Source: JALZVT01 sp039029135
GTDB lineage: Bacteria; Pseudomonadota; Gammaproteobacteria; Pseudomonadales; Azotimanducaceae
Assembly (NCBI GenBank): GCA_039029135.1
Contig: JBCCGT010000002.1
Location: forward strand, 289,443-353,442
Length of the DNA: 64,000 nt
Direction of reading: 5' to 3'
Shown: positions 27,437 through 35,258 of the stretch, one piece after another
Layout of the letters: each line of letters begins with the position of its first letter
How positions within the stretch are numbered: the first letter of the stretch is position 1
Notes under the pieces: generated by a model
Databases searched by the model: none
What the model was told of the DNA's origin: nothing
What the model saw: only the letters and a program-made list of their open reading frames with translations
Made by a program: the position numbers and the translations under genes

Positions 27437-28870
27437 TCAGATATCTTCTTCCGTATCCTGCCGCAAGTCACCCGTGGTCAGGTTTAGACCAACAATCGCG
27501 TCTTCGATCGCGCCGGTCTGGGTCGCGAGCGCAACGATCGCGCCAGAGATGTTCGGCTCATTGATGCCGATCTGGATCTGGTTGTCGAACGGGACGCCCG
27601 CCTTCGCTTCCTGATCGATCACGCCGACCTTGATCATGGTGTCTTCGAGCGCCGCGCGCAGCGTGTTGCTCAGCTCCGCCATGCCTTCGGCCAACAGTAG
27701 ATCGTCAAAACCGGCACCGCTGACAACCTCGCCACCCACGCGGGTGTAGTCGCCGCGGAAGCTGTTCTGGACGCCCTTGGCGTTCAGGAAGATGTCGCGG
27801 TGGGTGTTGTCCGAGAAACAGGAGTGCTCGTCTTCCTGCGAGTTCGTCCGCAGGGCGATGTTCATGCGCTCCCCGGCCAGTTCGCCGAAGCTGAGACGAC
27901 CCATGCCTTCGAGAATGATGGCGAGCGACGCATCACCGCCGGCAACGAAGTCCGCGTAGTGATTGCCCGTGCCGTTGGGGTTCCACGCATCCACGATACT
28001 CTCCAAATCTTCGATAAGGAGATCGGCGGCCGCGAGCAGGTAGTCGCCCCGCCGGCTGCAGATGTCCGCTACGGCCGGGTTGATGCCGCTGGTGCAGCTA
28101 CCGTCCGCGCTGTAGTCGGTGGCTGGACGCTGGCCGCCCGAGGCGTCGCGCGTGCCCGAGCCGCTGCCGTCGGTGTTGAGGTCCTGGCCCCACAGCAGAA
28201 ACTCGATCGCGTGATAGCCGCTGGTGACGTTGCGCTCGTCGCCGCCGAGCTCAAAGTTGTCGCGGATGACCTGCGCGGTGATGGTCGGGATGCCGACCGT
28301 GTCCGCGATGATGTTGTCGTTCACCGTGGCCACGCTGCCGGGAATCTCGGGGCCAGCATCGCCATCGACGTCGTTGGCCACATAGTCGATAAGCGCCTCG
28401 CCCAGCGGCCAAGCGTTGATCATGCCTTCGGGGCCATCGCCTTCCTCGCCGATCGTGCCGTCACCCAGCAGCGCATCGATCGGGCCGACGCGGAACCGAT
28501 ACACCTCGGTCTGACCATAGGGTTCGCGGGACGCGAGCCAAGCGCTCTTGGCGGCCGCCAGGGTATCTTCCGTCGGCGAAGCGACAAGCGCCGCCAGCGC
28601 GTCGCGCAGCTCCAGTGCGGTCAGAAGCGAGTCGCCGTAGCTGGCGTATGCAATATTCGCGTTGGTGCGCACGACGTCGTCGCGAGTCACGGCCGCGGGC
28701 ACGCCTGCTGGACCCTGGGCACCGGCAGCGCCAGCGGGACCAGCCGGTCCAGCGGGGCCCGTATCGCCGTCGTCGCCGTCGCAGGCGCCGAGCATCGCGG
28801 TGAACGCGAGCAGCAGCAGCGGCCGCCCGAGGGCGGCACCGCGGGCAGAGTTGCGAGTGTGTGTCTTCAT
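27437..28870 (-). CDS. Imelysin family lipoprotein with collagen-like spacer
   Basis: A 477-aa lipoprotein (LGAC, Cys30). Residues about 38-57 are Gly-X-Y triplets (GPAGPAGPAGAAGAQGPAG), a short collagen-like spacer. The imelysin motif is intact: G218-Y-H220-A-I-E223, followed by FLLWGQDLN. A further DEHSCFSDNTHRD segment carries possible metal ligands. Of the four imelysin-related proteins here this is the only one with the full G-x-H-x-x-E, so it may be the metal-binding member. It lies 76 nt upstream of the first DHOR gene. Confidence 0.92.
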   Translation of the reverse strand: MKTHTRNSARGAALGRPLLLLAFTAMLGACDGDDGDTGPAGPAGPAGAAGAQGPAGVPAAVTRDDVVRTNANIAYASYGDSLLTALELRDALAALVASPTEDTLAAAKSAWLASREPYGQTEVYRFRVGPIDALLGDGTIGEEGDGPEGMINAWPLGEALIDYVANDVDGDAGPEIPGSVATVNDNIIADTVGIPTITAQVIRDNFELGGDERNVTSGYHAIEFLLWGQDLNTDGSGSGTRDASGGQRPATDYSADGSCTSGINPAVADICSRRGDYLLAAADLLIEDLESIVDAWNPNGTGNHYADFVAGGDASLAIILEGMGRLSFGELAGERMNIALRTNSQEDEHSCFSDNTHRDIFLNAKGVQNSFRGDYTRVGGEVVSGAGFDDLLLAEGMAELSNTLRAALEDTMIKVGVIDQEAKAGVPFDNQIQIGINEPNISGAIVALATQTGAIEDAIVGLNLTTGDLRQDTEEDI

Positions 28871-28936
28871 CGTTATGTCCCTATGGTTATCTTCATATTG
28901 GGTCTGGGAAGCTTGAGTTGGGTCAGCCGCCGACGT

Positions 28937-29194
28937 TTAACCGTCCAGTGCGGTCAGCTCAACAACGCTGTCCGGTTCCAGGCCGCCGGGCTGCGCAAGC
29001 GCATCGGCCAGCCGCCAAAGCATGGTCGCCGTCTCTGCGCGTCCTTCCGCGTCCACCAGCCGGTTCACAGCAACGTTCAACAACGCGTTGTTGAATCGAA
29101 CTTCCAGATCGGCCGACGGATCGGGCAGCAGATCGGCGATCTGTTGCCTGAGAATCGCCATGACCGTAGCGGTACGTCGCAGATCCGAGTCCAT
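28937..29194 (-). CDS. Small conserved-looking hypothetical protein (85 aa)
   Basis: An amphipathic all-helical 85-aa protein, MDSDLRRTATVMAILRQQIA at the start and ELTALDG at the end, with no signal peptide or Cys. It precedes the imelysin gene by 66 nt on the same strand and lies 235 nt downstream of the strong Fur box, so it probably starts the iron-island transcript. No family recognised; the sensible composition and position make it a likely real gene. Confidence 0.55.
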   Translation of the reverse strand: MDSDLRRTATVMAILRQQIADLLPDPSADLEVRFNNALLNVAVNRLVDAEGRAETATMLWRLADALAQPGGLEPDSVVELTALDG

Positions 29195-29429
29195 CGTTGC
29201 CTCCCGTGCTGGCCCCCTTTACACCGTAGATTCGCAGAGCTACGTGCAACGCCAGTCCGGATCGCGACGCGCCGAATGTGCCACACAGGCGTTCGGCAGA
29301 CGCCACGCCCGGGGTCGGCGTCAACGTGCTGTCCAAGCCATTCGCTCCAAAAAAGCAACAGCCAGCAGCCGCATCACGTCACATAGACGGCAGCGCGGAT
29401 AGCTCGTACCCGACGATTTCGGAGTATAC

Positions 29430-29448
29430 AATGAGAATGATTATTATT
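29430..29448. promoter_or_regulatory. Fur box between the iron island and the 29480 gene
   Basis: AATGAGAATGATTATTATT differs at a single position from the classic AATGAGAATGATTATCATT. It lies in an AT-rich block 31 nt before the plus-strand ATG at 29480 and 235 nt before the minus-strand gene at 29194, so it probably represses the 29480 gene and may also serve the imelysin/DHOR operon. Confidence 0.88.
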
Positions 29449-29479
29449 TGGATTAATTTTCCAATCGCCGGAGCCGCTT

Positions 29480-29962
29480 ATGCCCAACCCAACCGACCCG
29501 TCGCCGCACCAGCGACGCAACCCAACGACCGGCCTGGACGTCAGCGCGCTGTCTGCGGGCGCGCAGGTGACGCTATGGGGTATTCGGGAGTGGGTGGACT
29601 GCGCGCATAACCGACGCGACGTGGCGGCCGGGCTGCGCGTCAACTTTCAGCAGCTACGCCATCCCCGGCTCGCGATCGATCTGCTGGACGAGTGGATGAG
29701 CACCCTGTCGGCGGGCGCGGTGCGCAACGTGCGCATCTGCCGCCATACCTGCAGCTGCGTCAACGTTGACGAACAGCTGCTGCTGGAGGCGCTGCAGGGG
29801 CTGGAGCGTGGTGAGATCACGACCGCTCCCAGCGTGCTGCGACCGCTGCTGCGCGGGGGCCTGGCGCGCGCGTTCTGCCGCAGCGCGCTGCTGTACGTCG
29901 AGGAGCTGAACGCATCCGGCGCGACCCTGGTGGGCCGGCGCTATTTACAGGCCGTGACCTGA
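29480..29962 (+). CDS. Hypothetical iron-regulated protein (160 aa)
   Basis: A soluble 160-aa protein without a signal peptide. It begins polar (NPTDPSPHQRR), then LSAGAQVTLWGIREWVDCAH and a Cys/His-rich patch (VRICRHTCSCVNVDEQLLLE) that could bind metal. GGAG lies 7 nt before the ATG. It is directly behind the best Fur box in the window, so its expression is expected under iron limitation. Small cytoplasmic proteins of this kind often sit beside Fur-controlled imelysin clusters, but I cannot name the family. Confidence 0.7.
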   Translation: MPNPTDPSPHQRRNPTTGLDVSALSAGAQVTLWGIREWVDCAHNRRDVAAGLRVNFQQLRHPRLAIDLLDEWMSTLSAGAVRNVRICRHTCSCVNVDEQLLLEALQGLERGEITTAPSVLRPLLRGGLARAFCRSALLYVEELNASGATLVGRRYLQAVT

Positions 29963-29994
29963 AGACCTTGACCTGAAGACCTTGGCCTGAAGAC
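29957..29994 (+). repeat. 14-15-bp tandem repeat at the 3' end of the 29480 gene
   Basis: ACCTGAAGACCTTG is present at 29957-29970 and 29971-29984, with a third partial copy (CCTGAAGAC) at 29986-29994. The first copy contains the stop codon of the gene at 29480. Likely slippage; no function seen. Confidence 0.6.
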
Positions 29995-30056
29995 GGAGAC
30001 CGAATCGCAGGCCATTGCCCCAAGGCGACCATCGAGTCGCGGGCTTGCTGGCGACT

Positions 30057-30275
30057 TCAGGAGCCGCCGCGGCGATACTTGCGCAGCCAGTGCAGGCCGA
30101 CCGCTGCAATAAAGGCGCAGGCCACCAGAGCGCCAACGCCGATGACAATCGACCCGATGTAGCCGAAAAACTCGCCGCGGTCGACCGGCAGGCGCTCGAG
30201 CAGGTAGTACAGCGCCGCGACCAGCGCCACCGCGCCAATCAGGATCCTGCGAGTCAGCGGACGCATCCAGAGCAC
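30057..30275 (-). CDS. Small two-helix membrane protein (72 aa)
   Basis: Two hydrophobic helices (about residues 10-25 and 38-63) flanked by Arg-rich ends (MRPLTRR, and RKYRRGGS at the C-terminus), which predicts both ends in the cytoplasm. The likely start is either the first Met or Met5. It lies 24 nt downstream of the FKBP gene on the same strand and may be co-transcribed. Function unknown. Confidence 0.6.
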   Translation of the reverse strand: MLWMRPLTRRILIGAVALVAALYYLLERLPVDRGEFFGYIGSIVIGVGALVACAFIAAVGLHWLRKYRRGGS

Positions 30276-30299
30276 ACCGGCGGCAGCGCGGCGCGAGCC

Positions 30300-31097
30300 T
30301 TACTGGGTCGCCGAGTTGAGGATTTCGAGCAGCTCGACCTCGAAGATGAGGGTGCTCTGCGGCGGGATGCTGCCCGTCGCGCGTTCGCCATACGCCAGGT
30401 TCGGCGGAATAAACAGCTTGTACTTGCTGCCGACCGGCATGAGCTGCAGGGCCTCCGTCCAGCCCCGTATCACGCCTTGCAGCGGAAACGTCGCGGGCTT
30501 ATCGCGCTGGACAGAACTATCGAAGACGGTCCCGTCGATCAGCGTGCCGTGGTAGTGGGTCTTTACAGAGTCATTGATGCCTGGCTTCGGACCGTCACCC
30601 GCCGTCATGACCTCGTACTGCAGGCCGGAGGCGGTGGTCACGACACCCTCACGTTTGCCGTTTTCAGCCAGGAAGGCCGCGCCCGCGGACGCGGTCTCCG
30701 CCGCGCCCGCCGAGCGCTGCTCTTCCAACCGCCGCCGCAATGCCTGCATGGCCGCCTGACTGTCGGCCTGTGAGACCTCGCTGCCTTCGCCCGCGAACGC
30801 CCGACCGACGCCAAGCGCATAGGCGTCGGCGTCGATGAAGTCACCGAGCTGCGCGTAGGTCGCCTGCGCCGAGTTGAAGCCGAGCACATAGCTGGCCTTG
30901 ACGCTCTCGCTCGCGCTCGCCAAATCGATGCCCGCATCGGCCTCGGCCGCGTCGGTCGGCGCTTCGCTGGCGGGCGGCTGACAGGCACTCAGGAGCGCGC
31001 CGAGCAGCGCAACGCACGAGGCGCGCTGCAGGCGACCGACGTGACCTGATGTCCAAGGCGATGAATTAGGGCAAGGGCGAAGGCGCCTCGAGAGCAT
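30300..31097 (-). CDS. FKBP-type peptidyl-prolyl isomerase lipoprotein
   Basis: A 265-aa lipoprotein (lipobox LLSAC). Residues about 60-150 are the helical dimerisation domain of FkpA/Mip-type isomerases (KASYVLGFNSAQATY). The C-terminal FKBP domain has VKTHYHGTLIDGTVFDSS, FPLQGVIRGWTEALQLMPVG and IPPNLAYGERATGSIPPQST, containing the usual aromatic active-site residues. Start 31097 is preferred because GGAG stands just before it. It helps fold envelope proteins in the periplasm. Confidence 0.92.
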   Translation of the reverse strand: MLSRRLRPCPNSSPWTSGHVGRLQRASCVALLGALLSACQPPASEAPTDAAEADAGIDLASASESVKASYVLGFNSAQATYAQLGDFIDADAYALGVGRAFAGEGSEVSQADSQAAMQALRRRLEEQRSAGAAETASAGAAFLAENGKREGVVTTASGLQYEVMTAGDGPKPGINDSVKTHYHGTLIDGTVFDSSVQRDKPATFPLQGVIRGWTEALQLMPVGSKYKLFIPPNLAYGERATGSIPPQSTLIFEVELLEILNSATQ

Positions 31098-31532
31098 GTT
31101 GTTCTCCGTCTGACCGCAGCCGTGCAAAAACGTGGCTGCCTGAGTTAACACAGATTTAAAGGATAGCCGCTCACCCTGTCGGGAACCACGTCTCAGTCAC
31201 GCGGGTCAGAGACTGGGAGACGACCGATATCCTGGCGAACGCCGCCGGGTTCACGGCGCGCAGGTCTGGGCGTCGGCGAGCACGGTTCCGGACACAGTCA
31301 GACCAAGCGGTCTGGGCGTCGTCCAGAAACGCCATCGGGTTCATGGCAGGCGAGCGACGGGTGCGGTACTGTCCAGTATCCGGATCATTAGCAGGCTCCG
31401 GACGTGGGCCAGATGTCGACCAGATGCGGGCCGGATGAGAGCCCGTCGCGCCGCGAAGGCCGAACAGCCGGCGCCGGTCGACACAACAAGACGACAAGAG
31501 CGGAATCCCCGCCACGCGAAGTGCGAGAGTTC
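31098..31532. other. Intergenic region between FKBP and Prc genes
   Basis: A 435-nt divergent intergenic stretch. It contains a direct repeat of GGTCTGGGCGTCG near 31263 and 31309 and should hold both promoters. Open frames here (for instance one on the minus strand starting near 31346) lack convincing ribosome sites. I see no RNA gene. Confidence 0.5.
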
Positions 31533-33761
31533 ATGAGAATCAACCGCCAGCAGGCTTTGATGGCATCACTGACCGCCGGTGCGCTCGCCGCCTGCGCGGC
31601 CTTTACCAGCCTCGCAGACCCGCTCTACGCCGAACTGAGCGCGACCCTGGCCGACGACGTGCCCACTGCCGATGCGCCGGTCGAGCCCTATCTGCTGGCC
31701 GACGCCAACGCCGAGCTCGCCATCACCCAGCCGCAGAACGAGCTGGCGGAACTCGTGCCGAGTACGAGCAGCTTCCACATCGATCCGCTGGACGTGCACA
31801 AACGCACCAGCCTGACGGTTGTCGAACAACTGCGCACGGCGCACTACCTGCCGAAGACCCTCGACGACAACACATCAAGCGCCACCTTCGACAAGTATTT
31901 GGAGTCCCTGGACGGCGGACGCTCGTATCTGCTGGCGAGCGACATCGCCGAATTCGAACCCTATCGCTACGCGCTCGACGACGCCCTGAAACGTGGCACG
32001 CTCGGGCCGGCGTTCGAAGTCTTCAACCGCTACCAGAATCGCGTTGTCGAACGCATCGAATCGACCCTCGCCGACCTGGAAGACGGTATCGCAGACATCG
32101 ACTTCGACGTCGACGAAGCGCTCGAAATCGATCGCACGCACGCGGCGTGGCCGCGCGACATGGCCGCGGCCGACGACCTCTGGCGGCGGCGGTTAAAGGC
32201 CAACGTGCTGAGCATGAAGCTCAACGGCAAGGAACTGTCGGAGATTCGCGAGACGCTGACCAAGCGCTACAAAAACCGCCTGAAGCAGGCGAAGCAGATC
32301 CGCTCTGAGGATGCGTTCCAGGTCTACATGAACGCGTTCGCCGCGACCTTCGATCCGCACACGCAGTATCTGTCGCCGCGCACCTCCGAGACCTTCAACA
32401 TCAATATGTCGCTGTCGCTGGAAGGCATCGGCGCCGTGCTCGGCAACGAAGACGACTACACCAAGGTGATGCGCCTCGTCACCGCGGGTCCCGCCGACAA
32501 GAGCGGCCAGATCGAGCCCAACGACCTGATCGTATCTGTGGCCCAGGGCGATCGCGGCGAACTCATCGACGTGGTGGGCTGGCGGCTCGACGACGTGGTC
32601 GAGCTGATTCGCGGCCCCAAAGGTTCTGTCGTACGCCTGGAGGTCAAACCCGCCGACAGCCAGGAGCACAAGGAAGTTCGCCTGGTCCGCGAGGCCGTGC
32701 AGCTCGAAGACCAGTCGGCCAAGAGCCAGCTACTGGAGATCGAACGCGCGGGCGTAACGCGCAAGATCGGCATCATCGAAATCCCGACCTTCTACGTCGA
32801 CATCCGCGCGATGCAGCGCAACGATCCCAACGGCAAGAGCACGACGCGCGACGTCAGGCGCCTGATTCAGGAACTGCGAGCCGACGGCGCAGAGGCGCTG
32901 GTGATCGACCTGCGCAACAACGGCGGCGGCTCTCTGCAGGAGGCCGACACCCTCACCGGACTGTTCATCAAGTCGGGACCGACGGTGCAGGTTAAGACCG
33001 CGCGCCGCCGCGCCAGCGTGTACGCTGATCGCGACAACGCCATCGCCTGGGACGGTCCGATGGCCGTGCTGGTGAATCGCCTGTCGGCGTCGGCGTCCGA
33101 GATCTTCGCAGGCGCGATCCAGGACTATGGTCGCGGCCTCGTCATCGGCAGCCAGACCTTCGGCAAGGGCACCGTGCAGACGTTGATACCGCTGAATCGC
33201 GGTCAGCTAAAGATCACCCAGGCCAAGTTCTATCGCATCAGCGGCCAGTCCACCCAGCATCAGGGCATCATTCCGAACATCGAATTCCCGGAGCTGTACG
33301 ACGTCGACCGCATCGGCGAGAGCTCCTACGACGATGCGCTGCCGTGGGACGTCATCACGCCGGCGATCCACCAGGACTACGCCGACATCGATCCGCTGGT
33401 GCCAGACCTGCGCGAACGCCACGAGGCGCGCACGGCGGTCGATCCGGACTTCTCCTATCTGCGCGATCTGTCCGAGCGCAGCCGCGAGAATCGCGAGAAG
33501 ACCCACATCTCGCTCTCCGAGAAGCGCCGCATCGCCGAAAAAGAGGCGGAGGACGCCTGGCGTCTGGCGCTCGAGAACCGGCTGCTGAGCGCCAAGGGCG
33601 AGCCGCAGATCAAGTCGCTCGACGACCTTGAGGACGCGGCCGACGAGGACGAAGAACCCGATCCGGCAGACGATGCGATGCTGCGCGAAAGCGGCGAGAT
33701 CCTGCTCGACTACATGCGGCTGCAGCGGCAGATCGCGCAGGTCGAACACCGCACCGGCTAG
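31533..33761 (+). CDS. prc: Carboxy-terminal processing (tail-specific) protease Prc
   Basis: A 742-aa periplasmic S41 serine protease, near the 680-residue size of E. coli Prc. Order: signal peptide (1-28), N-terminal helical region (TAHYLPKTLDD, DPHTQYLSPRTSETF), PDZ domain (about 250-330, GIGAVLGNEDDYTKVMRLV), catalytic domain with LSASASEIFAGAIQDYGRG and FGKGTVQTL; Ser520 and Lys545 have the 25-residue spacing of the Ser/Lys dyad. The C-terminal region resembles DUF3340. It removes C-terminal tails, for example of penicillin-binding proteins or ssrA-tagged proteins. ATG at 31533 gives a proper signal peptide; an upstream in-frame ATG (31404) does not. Confidence 0.93.
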   Translation: MRINRQQALMASLTAGALAACAAFTSLADPLYAELSATLADDVPTADAPVEPYLLADANAELAITQPQNELAELVPSTSSFHIDPLDVHKRTSLTVVEQLRTAHYLPKTLDDNTSSATFDKYLESLDGGRSYLLASDIAEFEPYRYALDDALKRGTLGPAFEVFNRYQNRVVERIESTLADLEDGIADIDFDVDEALEIDRTHAAWPRDMAAADDLWRRRLKANVLSMKLNGKELSEIRETLTKRYKNRLKQAKQIRSEDAFQVYMNAFAATFDPHTQYLSPRTSETFNINMSLSLEGIGAVLGNEDDYTKVMRLVTAGPADKSGQIEPNDLIVSVAQGDRGELIDVVGWRLDDVVELIRGPKGSVVRLEVKPADSQEHKEVRLVREAVQLEDQSAKSQLLEIERAGVTRKIGIIEIPTFYVDIRAMQRNDPNGKSTTRDVRRLIQELRADGAEALVIDLRNNGGGSLQEADTLTGLFIKSGPTVQVKTARRRASVYADRDNAIAWDGPMAVLVNRLSASASEIFAGAIQDYGRGLVIGSQTFGKGTVQTLIPLNRGQLKITQAKFYRISGQSTQHQGIIPNIEFPELYDVDRIGESSYDDALPWDVITPAIHQDYADIDPLVPDLRERHEARTAVDPDFSYLRDLSERSRENREKTHISLSEKRRIAEKEAEDAWRLALENRLLSAKGEPQIKSLDDLEDAADEDEEPDPADDAMLRESGEILLDYMRLQRQIAQVEHRTG

Positions 33762-33805
33762 ACGCGCCCGCGCAACCCCCGAGTCTCAGGTGACGCGAAC
33801 ACACG

Positions 33806-35074
33806 TCACGCCAGCGCGGCGCGGGCCTCGCGGCGCTGCAGCGCCTCGCGCAATCGTCGATGCCGCTGCGCGGTCACCGGATAGTTCCACACCAGTGCCG
33901 ACGCCAGCAGAAAGAAGAAGGTCGGTATCACGGCATATTCGACGCGGATCATCATAAGCCCCGCCTCGTTCGCCGCCTGCTGCGGGTCGTAGCCCGTGAG
34001 ATCCAGCGCCTGCAACGCGATGAACACGCCGAGCGCGATACCAATCTTGTCCACCGCCCCGTGGAACGCAAAGAACAGGCCCGCCCGACGGCGCCTGTGC
34101 ATCGCCGTGTCGACATCGACAACGTCCGCCATCATCGCCAGCGGCAGGTAGGCGAAGGCGCCGAAGCTCGCGCCCTTGAGCACGAAGAACACCAAGAACA
34201 GGTTGAAGTCGCCGGGACCGAGGAACGCCGTAAACAGCACCATGATCGCGGAGTGAGTCATGGCGATGGCGAGCGAGCGATGCTTGCCGTAGCGCCGGCC
34301 TAGCCACTGCCACAGCGGTATGGCGGCCACGCCCATCAGGTAATACAGCAGATACACGCGGCCGATGCGATCGCGGGCCTGCAGCACGTCGTCCATGTAG
34401 AACGCGAGCACCGCGTGCCGCGACGCTTCGCCAATGACGACGGCGAGCGCGACGAATACGAGGCGCCGAAAGGGCCCGACGCGCCACATGCTGGTGATCT
34501 CGCGCCACACCAAAGCGTCCTGCGACCGAGCGGGCTCGATCGGCGGTTCTGGCACCACAAACAGCACCAGCGCCACGGTGAGCGGCAGCAGAAAGAGCAG
34601 CGCGACCGCCACCGCGTCGAGCATGTCGGCCGGATCTTCGCGGCCTTGGACTTCCTGCACCACGAAGATCAGCAGCGCACAGCCAATCAGTCCAGCGATC
34701 GTCATCACCTGACGCACGGCCGTGATGCGTGAGCGCTGCAGATAGTCGCTGGACAGCTCCGCACCCCACGCACCCCAGGGCAGCACCATCACCGTCCAAC
34801 CGAAGTAGACGACGCTGTTCCACAGCAGCAGGTACCAGATGTCGACGCCGGGTTCCGGCAGGAACAGCTTGTAGATGCCGAGCGCCATGATCGGCAGACC
34901 CAGCAACAGAAAGGGCCGCCGGCGCCCGAAACGGGTGCGCGTGCGGTCGCTGATCCAGCCCATGATCGGATCGGTGACGAAGTCTGTGATACGCGAAACG
35001 AGCAGCACGGTGCCGATGGCGCCGAGCCCCAGCCCGAGGCCCTCGGCGTAGTACGGATGCACGAACAGCGTCAT
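33806..35074 (-). CDS. GPH-type (glycoside-pentoside-hexuronide) MFS transporter; true 5' end unclear
   Basis: A 422-aa transporter from the first ATG. It has the family signatures DFVTDPIMGWISDRTRTRFG, RRRPFLLLG near the N-terminus and about 11 helices, ending in a charged tail. The sequence in front of the ATG stays open in frame for 44 codons and reads LSWGTLVAYGSLGFPIAVLG, clearly the missing first half of TM1, yet this stretch has no ATG, GTG or TTG before the in-frame TAA at 35209-35207. Either CTG (35152) is the start, or a base is missing near 35165-35190, where an ATG (35192) lies in the neighbouring frame. Substrate is a sugar or related solute with Na+/H+. Confidence 0.82.
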   Translation of the reverse strand: MTLFVHPYYAEGLGLGLGAIGTVLLVSRITDFVTDPIMGWISDRTRTRFGRRRPFLLLGLPIMALGIYKLFLPEPGVDIWYLLLWNSVVYFGWTVMVLPWGAWGAELSSDYLQRSRITAVRQVMTIAGLIGCALLIFVVQEVQGREDPADMLDAVAVALLFLLPLTVALVLFVVPEPPIEPARSQDALVWREITSMWRVGPFRRLVFVALAVVIGEASRHAVLAFYMDDVLQARDRIGRVYLLYYLMGVAAIPLWQWLGRRYGKHRSLAIAMTHSAIMVLFTAFLGPGDFNLFLVFFVLKGASFGAFAYLPLAMMADVVDVDTAMHRRRRAGLFFAFHGAVDKIGIALGVFIALQALDLTGYDPQQAANEAGLMMIRVEYAVIPTFFFLLASALVWNYPVTAQRHRRLREALQRREARAALA

Positions 35075-35258
35075 CGGAAAGCCGAGGACGGCGATCGGAA
35101 ACCCGAGACTGCCGTAGGCAACCAGCGTTCCCCACGACAGCCCTCGCGACAGGGTCTGGTCGTTGTTGACTGTGCGTGCTCCCGCGCTGCATGCGTCGGG
35201 AACAGCTTACCTTCGCCGCGACGCGCTCGCGATCAGGCGGCTCGTCGGCAGCGGCGCC

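Noticed and set aside
33762..33805. Hairpin GTGACG/CGTCAC between Prc and the transporter
   Set aside because: Six base pairs without a T-run on either strand; not convincing as a terminator.
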